Program-made: the position numbers and the translations under genes
Origin: Lumbricus terrestris
Taxonomy: Eukaryota > Annelida > Clitellata > Crassiclitellata > Lumbricidae
Direction: 5' to 3'
Length of the DNA: 64,000 nucleotides
Assembly: GCA_949752735.1 (NCBI GenBank)
Contig: OX457036.1
Span: 12,370,607 to 12,434,606, forward strand
Shown: piece by piece, positions 55,925 to 64,000 of the stretch
Position numbering within the stretch: the stretch's first letter is position 1
How the letters are laid out: the number at the start of each line of letters is the position of its first letter
Notes under the pieces: model-generated
The model's input: the letters and a program-made list of their open reading frames with translations, nothing else
The model's database searches: none
What the model was told of the DNA's origin: nothing

Positions 55925-56720
55925 ACCACTTCAACAGATTCAACCTTTCCACAGACTGGCCGAGGGATTCACCTGCAACAGATTCAGCCTTTCCACGGAC
56001 TGGCCGAGGGATTCACCTGCAACAGATTCAACCTTTCCACGGACTGGCCGAGGAATTCACCTGCAACAGAGACAGCCTTTCCCACGGACTGGCCGAGGGA
56101 TTCACCTGCAACAGAAACAGTGTTTCCACGGACTGGCCGAGGGATTCACCTTCAACAGAAACAGTGTTTCCACGGACTGGCCAAGGGATTCACCTGCAAC
56201 AGAGACAGCCTTTCCACGGACTGGCCGAGGGATTCACCTGCAACAGAGACAGCCTTTCTACAGACTGGCCGATGGATTCACCTGCAACAGAGACAGCCTT
56301 TCCACAGACTGGCCGAGGGATTCACCTGCAACAGAGACAGCCTTTCCACAGACTGGCCAAGGGATTCACCTGCAACAGAGACAGCCTTTCCACAGACTGG
56401 CCGAGGGATTCACCTGCAACAGAGACAGCCTTTCCACAGACTCGTTTGAGAGATTCACCTGCACCTCGTCAACAAACACAGCCTTTCCACGGACTGGCCG
56501 AGGGATTCACCTGCAACAGAGACAGCCTTTCCACGGACAGGCCAAGAGATTCACCTGCAACAGATTCAGCCTTTCCACGGACTGGCCGAGGGATTCAACT
56601 GCAACAGAGACAGCCTTTCCACAGACTGGCCGAGGGATTCACCTGCAACAGAGACAGTCTTTCCACGGACTGGCCGAGATATTCACCTGCACCTCGTCAA
56701 CAGATCCAGCCTCACACAGA
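55925..56720. repeat. 44-bp minisatellite, about 16-17 copies
   Basis: Unit CAACAGAGACAGCCTTTCCA plus CAGACTGGCCGAGGGATTCACCTG without stop codons in any forward frame. Because 44 is not a multiple of 3, each frame reads all three phases in turn and yields the same 44-residue super-repeat (contains GFTCNRDSLSTDWPRDSPAT and ETAFPQTGRG). Two units are replaced by longer variants (GATTCACCTGCACCTCGTCA). It starts about 220 bp after the orphan gene's stop, so it may be its 3'UTR or a separate exon. Confidence 0.9.
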
Positions 56721-56774
56721 GCAAGAGCCGCGGATTACAGCACAATTGCATCCAAAGTTTACAGCAAGCTTGCA

Positions 56775-56930
56775 ATGTGGCTGATTCATTCAGTGCAACT
56801 GATTCATTCAGTGCAACTGATTCATTCAGTGCAACTGATTCATTCAGTGCAACTGATTCATTCAGTGCAACTGATTCATTCAGTGCAACTGATTCATTCA
56901 GTGCAACTGATTCATTCAGTGCAGCTGCTA
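56775..56930. repeat. 18-bp minisatellite, about 8-9 copies
   Basis: Unit TGATTCATTCAGTGCAAC, nearly perfect. It encodes DSFSAT repeats in one forward frame and is open in others. It directly follows the 44-bp array. Confidence 0.93.
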
Positions 56931-57354
56931 CAACAGACGCGGATGAAACTAGAGACATCTTCGAAACTTATTCTGGAACGAAAAAACTGTCGAAATCAAC
57001 CAAAGTAAAGAACCACAACACGGAGAACAACTGACTTCAGCCGGAGAAACCCACAGAACGCTTTCCTGAGGTCCAGTCCTCGCATAGACTTCCAACATCG
57101 ACCAGACGGACGAAACTGCTAACTGAAGCTCGGCCTTCGCAAAAGTCTACAGGCACTTGTATGTATGTTTAATGTTTAGCCACAACTCATAGCCATTTAT
57201 TATTTCTTTGAAGTTCTAGATGCAATTAAGTTCATTATTAATTTATTATCGCATGATATTTGTTGCTAATAATTTGCTTCGTATTTTCTTCGTGTTTTTG
57301 AGACGGAAATTACTATTCGTTGCTTCATAAATTTTGACACACTCACTTCCAAGA

Positions 57355-57645
57355 TGGATGAATGGATGGATGAATGGATAAGCGGATGTATGAATGAATG
57401 GATGAATGAAGGATAGAATGAGTGAATGAAGAATAGAATGAGTGAATGAATGAATGAATGAATGAATCAGGGAATAAAATGAATGAATGAAGGATAGAAT
57501 GAATGAATGAATGAATGAAGGATAGAATGAATGAATGAATGAAGGTTAGAATGAACGAATGAATGAACGAATGAATGAATGAATGAATGAATGAATGAAT
57601 GAATGAATGAGGGATAGAATGAATGAATGAAGAATAGAATGTTTT
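57355..57645. repeat. (AATG)n microsatellite
   Basis: About 290 bp of GAATGAATG with GGATAGAATG interruptions. Confidence 0.93.
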
Positions 57646-57974
57646 ATCGATTACATAGCAAAGCAATTTAGATGTAAAGAAGTAGTAAAGGATCAGCAGT
57701 GAACCCAGCGAACGGTGTCTCATCTAAACTAGCTATGCTAAATTACATTATAATAATTATTATATATTATTTCTGTGTGCGATTAATATTATAGCGCCTT
57801 TTCAGTCTGCCACTTCGCAAAGACGATGCGCGTTTGACTATTTAACTCGTCCAAATTAATGTCTAAGTGCGTTTACTGCCATGGCTCAATCCAGATCGTT
57901 TGCCTGCAATGAGTACTTGTACATGTATGTCATTACACGTGCATTAATGTTTATCTCGTCTCTTGCAGGTACCG

Positions 57975-58045
57975 ATGCATTGATGGGTATGAGGAAGGAT
58001 GGGTACGAGGAAGGATGGGTATGAGGAAGGATGGGTATGAGGAAG
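57975..58045. repeat. 16-bp tandem repeat, 4 copies
   Basis: Unit GATGGGTATGAGGAAG, preceded by TCTTGCAG, which could be a splice acceptor but is followed by no convincing exon. Confidence 0.8.
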
Positions 58046-58174
58046 GATTGGTATATAGGAGGAAGGATGAGAGGAGAGATCGTGAATGGGAGAGATTGTG
58101 GTGATGGCGGGGGATGGTTGTGTGGCTAGTTTTTGTTTTGTAGTTGTTTTGTGTTTGTAGTTTATGTGTAGTAG

Positions 58175-58285
58175 TACCTGCCGGGCCTCTGGCGTGGTTT
58201 AAAACCCCGTAAGCTCAGCTTCTGGCAAAGGCAGGAGGGCCCCTGGCGGCGTTGAACTCCTTCGGGAGCAAGACCCGAAAGCCCA
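58175..58285. other. GC-rich potentially structured segment
   Basis: ACCTGCCGGGCCTCTGGCG and later GGCAAAGGCAGGAGGGCC can pair (CCTGCC/GGCAGG), with an inner GGTTTAAAACC palindrome and a CTTCGGGAG tetraloop-like hairpin. It resembles the conserved 3' end of a retroelement or structured RNA. Identity unknown. Confidence 0.35.
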
Positions 58286-58684
58286 ATATTATTTTATTTT
58301 GAATTTATTCTTTTTATTTTGCGTTGTGTTGTATTTGTTTTGTGTGGGTTGGGGAACTGGGGGATGAGAATGAGGATGAGAAGAATTGAGAAGGACTGGA
58401 TTAAGAGGAAGAAGTGGATGGAGGTGGAAGTGGATGGAGGTGGAAGTGGCATCGAGACGGAGCAATCGCATGAAACTATGAAGGTCAGTCGAATTTATTA
58501 ACTTTTATAGCTCGATAATTATCAACAGTTGCTGGTCCATTTAGTAGGGGGAATACGAGACGGTGTTCTGTTGATCGGCAGCAGTCAGCTTAGTGCTACT
58601 AGGTAGAGGAGGTGCCATAGAAGAGAGAGAGAAACAGGAAGGAAGGGAGGATACATTCCACAGAAGGCAGATTACACAGCAGGC

Positions 58685-58948
58685 CAGTGGCGGCGCTAGA
58701 GAGGGCTGGGGGCTACGCCCCCCCTAAAAAATGGTCATCTGATTTTTTTACATTGAAATAACCACGACGATTTTCGGGCTGATGACTAAAAAAAGTCGTC
58801 AGAACTTTTGGCGGCGAAAATGGAAATTTTTTTCTTGAGATTTCGGTCGATGACTAAAAAAAGGTCGTCAGAAATTTTGGCGGTGAAAATGGGAAATTTT
58901 CGCCGCGAGGCTTCAGCCCCCCAAACTGAAATCCTGGCGCCGCCACTG
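58685..58948. mobile_element. hAT-like MITE, CAGTGGCGGCG family, copy 2
   Basis: Ends are CAGTGGCGGCGCTAG and CCTGGCGCCGCCACTG, with a perfect TSD CAGCAGGC at 58677-58684 and 58949-58956. Inverted relative to 15164-15481. Confidence 0.88.
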
Positions 58949-59604
58949 CAGCAGGCAGATACTTTTGACAACTAGCGTGCAGATGGTCTGCGCGTAATGT
59001 ATTAGTTAGCATTGCAAAGAGAAATGTGTCTTTTGATTAACTTCTAAGCTGTTGTTTTTACAGTTTTCTTCAATGCAACGAAGATGACAATCTGACAACC
59101 AACCGAAGTCGGTAGCCAAGACAACATCCTCAGCATCCTCATCACCAGTGGAAGCTGCTTAAGTTCAAGACAGAGAGACTTTTAGGCTGACCGATCGCAT
59201 CTGAAAACATTATTCAATGGACAAAAAGAAAACAAATAACAGCCTATAGGACAATATTATGTTGAACTAGATGACTTTCGAGATTGCTTCAGAATTTGAA
59301 TGAATCTTAAATCGATAATTCCGAACTCATGAAGTCAATGATATTATTAATTTTAATACATATTCTCTTCGAACTCTCTTCATTTTCGTTTTCTGCTTGC
59401 AGTTAAACATGTGTAGCCTAAGGTGTCTGCAGGACTAAATCGAGTTTAAGGCAATTCCTTGGCGGGGCAATCAAACAAATCTTTTTATTGTAACCGCAAA
59501 CATACAAACAGACACAAACAATGATCTTTGCTCAGGGCCTACTATCCCCCCTTGTACGCTGGAAGCAATCCCCCCCAAACATAAACTTTTTGCCTATATT
59601 GAAA

Positions 59605-59730
59605 GCGCCGAAGGCGTGAAGCTGCGAGTGCCGAAGGCACGAAGCCCATAGCGACTATATAGGGGTCTGGGGGAGCGTCGTAAGCTCCCCCAGCTGGGCC
59701 TGGGGCGGAGCCCCAGAAAATTACGCATTT
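59605..59730. repeat. Cluster of four short perfect hairpins
   Basis: Hairpins GCGCCGAAGGCGT, GTGCCGAAGGCAC, TGGGGGAGC(GTCGTAA)GCTCCCCCA and CTGGGGC(GGA)GCCCCAG lie within about 125 bp. I cannot place the parent element. Confidence 0.6.
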
Positions 59731-60597
59731 TTAGTTGTTGGCATCGACTAGAGGTCATGTTTTAGGCTCTTGTTTGCTAGCTGTTTATGAACGATAAAGT
59801 CATGAGAATTTCACTTTCTTGAATTTGTACTCTGTAATTGCACCTTTTAAAGCTGTCATCTTCACAAAATTGCTCTTCAATTCAATGCTCAAAAACGTGG
59901 TTTAGGATATCAAAAAATGTCGCCTCCCCATTATCTAATTTTTTTGCACATTATAATGGTAACATTCTAAAATTTCTTATTATGGGTTAGCAGTGCGTTA
60001 AACACTGTAGTCCTGTGAAGTTTGGAAAGGTTCAGCATTCAGTAAAATATCAACTTCTTTTGGTATATCAAATTGAGTAGTCTGCTGTCAGTTGTACAAT
60101 ACTCAGCAACATACATTTTGAGATCCAGACAAATCACATGCATGGACATTTCCCAGGACCACTCCCCATAATTTCCTCTCTGGATTCCACCCGAGCGTTT
60201 CAATAGGACAGTTCCCTCGAACGTTTCCCTCAAATGTAGGCTACAAAAGTGTAAGCAATTTGCATTTGTACAGACTTCAATAGTGCTTTAAGGTTTGAGG
60301 GTGAAATTTATAAGCCATTTGCTTTACTTGATTTTGAACTTCCATTGTTGAACAACCAAACTTCTATTGCTTGATTAATGTTTAGATTTTTGTGTACTTA
60401 AACAGACTAAAAACCTTAACTATAGACAGGCTATATTATGAAACATATGAAGTGTGAGCAGATATAAAATATACTTTAATTTTTAAACAATTAATGTAAT
60501 TAATTATAAGTTGTGAGAGTGAGCACCATATACATGCAGGGACATAAGTAATGTAAGTGACTGTAAAGCGAAGGATATACTAAATGAATATCTATCT

Positions 60598-61075
60598 GGT
60601 ACCCTTGAGATGGCGGGATGAACGTTCAAGGGAATTTACCGTGGATATGGGGGAGGAGTGATACAGAGGGAGATGCGGGAGGATATGTCCAGAAGGAAAT
60701 CTCTTATGCCCATCTATCATTTGCGGAGGAATTTCCCTCTGGCACAAGTTGGATCAGGCTACTTACCCTCCCCCCACGTGACAAGCCCTGATGGGTGCGA
60801 ATGTGATGGAAGAGCAAGGACAAATTTATGTGAGTGTTAAGCAAAAGTCAAATAATTTTAAATGAGGATTTACCCTGTGTTATGACGGGGAGGGGATTGT
60901 TCGGGGGATTTACCAGGAGGAAGTCCAATGGCAGATGCTGGGGAATACCGGGGGAAAATGTTCAGGAGGAAATCTTCTATACTCAACTTTATCATTAGGG
61001 GGGAAACCTTTCCCCCTGGCCCAAATTGGAAGCAGTCTGCTTCCATCCCCCCCCCCCATGGCGTAGTAGGCCCTG
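60598..61075. repeat. Diverged tandem duplication of a ~210-bp unit
   Basis: 60598-60800 and 60862-61075 share order and motifs: GGGATTTACC-like, GTTCAGGAGGAAATCT-like, TTTCCCYCTGGCMCAA, TTGGA, and CCCCCC before a GGCCCTG/AGCCCTG end. The second copy has a C11 run. Confidence 0.55.
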
Positions 61076-61079
61076 CTTT

Positions 61080-62100
61080 TATTCAATTTTATTCTGATGA
61101 AAAATCCTTCATAGGTTTTGTGTGCTTTTTTCTTTATTTGGGTCGTATAATTGATATCTTATATTATCTTTTATAAACATTCCCACCCTCCTCTCATTCC
61201 CACCCCACCAGTCGGCACCCACCTCTAGATCTATGTACTAAAACACATCCTGGTACACTTTTGGTATCTCCATGTCTCTGAAAGTGCCAGTGTGCTGACT
61301 TTGACTGATTGAATAGGAATATATCTTGGATCTCAATTAATTTGTGCGTCATACTTCTACAAGTTTATGCACATGACTGAGAGACTAGACTAAGATGAAT
61401 CAGGTTTAGTCTAGAGTGGAGTAAGGGTTATTGCAAGTAATATCTGCAAAATTATTTTGATCAGGGTCAGTATCTGTACTAGCCTATTGAGTAAAGTACA
61501 GCTATCTTTCTACTCCGGAAATACATCTAGTTCTGAATTATCAACAATCGGTCCTTCAAAATCATCTTTCGAATTGCTACAAAGTTCATTATATGAAATG
61601 ACAACATCAGTTTGTACAAAAGGGAGTAAGCCTACGTCTCTGATGCTTACGATGCAAAGCCAAGGGTCTTGATGAACATGTACAATTGTGCATCAATCAC
61701 TTCACTATAGCAGCTGGAGTGGTACACCCCCCAGCAAATTGAAATCGGTTTATTGCACTTCAACTCTGGTTACACAATCATGAACGACTAAGTACAGTAC
61801 AAATGCAATTAGAAACCAGTAAAAGCTAGTAGCTTATATTATCCTCACCCCTCTTTCCAATTAATAATCATGAATGATTTCATAAGATAGGCCTACGTAT
61901 AACTCAAACAGGATACAACTTTAATTGCCTCCTCAATTACTTGGGTGCATACGCCGCAAACACTGATATTGCAATAGCTATCTGTTTCTGTAGACCTAAA
62001 ATCAACACGAACCAGTGCTCCAATCGACGAGTTCTATCCAGTCTACCCACTGCGTCTGCGCGCCTGTGACAGGATGCGGTACTAATTATATACTCTATCT
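61080..62100. other. No gene recognised
   Basis: Mixed AT-rich sequence with no supported coding, RNA or repeat feature beyond short simple stretches. Confidence 0.4.
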
Positions 62101-62117
62101 GGCCTATCTATAAAAGA

Positions 62118-62545
62118 ATGGTCAAAACATTGATATGAATGTGATGCTATATGGCGCAGAGACATGGACAATGAGAGAAAAGAAGACACCAAGCGGCTTG
62201 AAACTTTTGAAATGTGGGTTTGGAGAAAGATGGAGAAAATTAGTTGAACATAGCTAGTTACGAACGAGGAAGTACTAGCGATGGTTGAGGAGAAAAGATC
62301 TCTGCTGGATACAATAAAGATGAGACAAAAGAATTGGGTAGGACATTTGTTGCGAGGAAGTTCACTGCAGAAAGAAATAATTGAAGGAAGATTGGAGGGG
62401 AAAAGGTGCAGAGGAAGACCTCGACAAAACTGCTGGACGGGATGATGGAGGAGGGATACAGAGAACTTAAGGACATGGCACAACAGCGTGAAAGATGGAG
62501 ACATTGGACGTTTGGACCTGCCACTTGGCAGAGAACCTAAAGAAG
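62118..62545 (+). pseudogene. LINE ORF2 C-terminal fragment
   Basis: With frameshifts it reads MLYGAETWTMREKK, FEMWVWRKMEKI-like, then LLRGSSLQKEIIEGRLEGKR and CRGRPRQN, and ends near RERWRHWTFGP. This is the LYGAETW...LGH..R...GRPR tail of LINEs. It has several stops and frameshifts. Confidence 0.88.
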
Positions 62546-63073
62546 AAGAAGATCTACAAAATAACATTGCGTCTTTGCTATATTTTATTCTCAGTTAGTC
62601 TACGTTACTATCGCTCGAGTTTCACCCAATAGGGGAGTCTGAACTCTGTTGAGTCATCAGCTCTATACCAATCAGAAATCCTGCTACCTCGATGCGCTTC
62701 CACCATTGCTTTATTACCGACGTTTTGAATTACATTGTTCCTTTTTTATTGTACATGCTCAATGTAGGCTACTCCTCACTCATCACTGCGCGAGGGTCAT
62801 CTCCCAGCGTCACAAAGCGGGACATTGTCCTGTCTGCGTTAACAAATCAACAATGAAGAAATAAAACGTGCAATTTGTGCATAAAAGACAATGGTTATTG
62901 AAATTAATCGTACGATTAAAAATTTTGATCGCAATTAACTGCAAATTAATTGCAACACATTTCCTTCAAGTATATTAATCTCAATATTTTTCTATTGACC
63001 CCGAACCATAAATGACTGAATACATACGGTACTTTCTATTGCATAGGTTACTTTGTATTAATCGAACAGCAAC

Positions 63074-63077
<4 letters not shown>

Positions 63078-63125
<48 letters not shown>
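63078..63125. repeat. (TA)n microsatellite
   Basis: About 46 bp of pure TA. Confidence 0.95.
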
Positions 63126-63127
<2 letters not shown>

Positions 63128-63439
63128 CATAATACATAATCACATTATAGGCTAAGGCTACATCTATATAAATAAAGAGAAGATTCCGTCTGTTTGACCG
63201 GAATGCATTTCCACAGTTGTTGAGCTTTTCACTCCAAACCTTCACTACTGTGTCCGTCTCGGCTTCCGACGCGTAGAGGAGGGGTTCGCGAATCTCTGCC
63301 ACCATGGGGGCCAGAGTGGGGAGCAAAAACCCTCATTTTCCCTGTTGGCCTTTGCCCTTTCAAGCTTATGACAGCACTTTTCTTTCGAGTCCCATACATG
63401 TACTTATAAAACTAGCGGTTGACAACCGTTTTAGAGGTG

Positions 63440-64000
63440 TTTTGCCAGTCCGGATTTCAGGGGTCGCGTACCGATGGAGGTCGGGGGCGAAGGGGAAGGG
63501 AGGAGGGGTGAGGGGAGGCGGTGGGATGAGAGGGTAGAGGGGGCTCGGACGAGGAAATTTTTCCGAAAACCCAAATTTCTCAGGTGGCGTACCGGTGGAG
63601 GTCGGAGTTAGTGGTGGCGTGTTGTGGGTGGTGGGGAAAATTTAGGGGTGGGGAGAAATTTTTGGAGGAAATTTTTTTTACCCGAAAACCAAAATTTCAC
63701 CGGTGGCGAATTGGTGGAGGTCGGAGTTAGTGGTGGCGTGCTGTGGGTGGTGGGGAGGGGTGGGAGAAATATTGGGGGTGGAAAGAAAATATTTGGGAGG
63801 AAATTTTTTTTACCCGAAAACCAAAATTTCACGGGTGGCGTATTGCTGGGGTCGGAGTTAGTGGTGGCGTGTTGCGGGGGAAGAGATGGGGAGGGGAAAT
63901 TTGGGGGATTTTTTCTCCTGAAGACCAAAATTTCTCGGGTGGCGTACCGGTGGAGGTCGGAGTGGTGAGGTGTGGTGTGGTGGGGTTGTGGCCGGAGCGG
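63440..64000. repeat. G-rich tandem repeat, about 4 units of 120-135 bp, running off the window
   Basis: Each unit has GGCGTACCGGTGGAGGTCGG, then GAGTTAGTGGTGGCGTG, a GTGGGTGGTGGGGA-type G tract and CCCGAAAACCAAAATTTC. Long open frames on both strands are due to composition and periodicity. Confidence 0.8.

Noticed and set aside
63608..63968. ORFs of 106-114 codons on both strands
   Set aside because: Readings of the G-rich tandem repeat; both strands are open for the same compositional reason.

Overview
The window is intron-rich animal nuclear DNA, probably from a marine invertebrate. The genes have many short exons with GT-AG borders, several tRNA-derived SINE families are present, and non-LTR retrotransposon debris, MITEs and (AATG)n-type microsatellites fill the gaps. 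The species cannot be named from the sequence. The frequent TAGGCCTA motif and the retained motile-cilium genes fit an echinoderm, hemichordate, cephalochordate or lophotrochozoan, but that is a guess.

Three host genes lie on the minus strand and were reconstructed exon by exon with consistent splice phases. (1) 36-5136: the 5' end of an integrin beta subunit (signal peptide and PSI domain); the rest runs off the left edge. (2) 11783-16419: calaxin (EFCAB1), 5 coding exons, 209 aa, three EF-hands. (3) 18502-41389: SPAG1 (a dynein axonemal assembly factor), 22 coding exons, 984 aa, three TPR blocks and an RPAP3_C-type C-terminus. Calaxin and SPAG1 are in tandem about 2.1 kb apart, and both serve ciliary dynein arms (assembly by SPAG1, calcium-responsive outer-arm function by calaxin).

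The right third is mostly transposons. At 42418-44712 a hAT-like element with a perfect 8-bp target-site duplication (TSD) contains a 5'-truncated LINE. At 45860-53514 there is a 7,655-bp element with two near-identical 2,291-bp terminal inverted repeats, ends AG...CT and a perfect 6-bp TSD (GACGTG). It looks like a non-autonomous Polinton/Maverick-like or unclassified large-TIR transposon. Its 3-kb centre carries a two-exon, 100-codon gene of unknown function, and it sits inside a small hAT-like MITE. At 54858-55706 is an orphan 282-codon ORF followed by a 44-bp minisatellite that is open in every forward frame and by an 18-bp minisatellite. From 57.2 to 64 kb I see only repeats, GC-rich hairpins and LINE debris.

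Throughout the window, MITEs with visible TSDs (hAT, Mutator/P-like, piggyBac-like) are inserted into one another, into SINEs and into introns. One tRNA-derived SINE shares its 3' tail with a LINE whose own C-terminal coding end is also present here.
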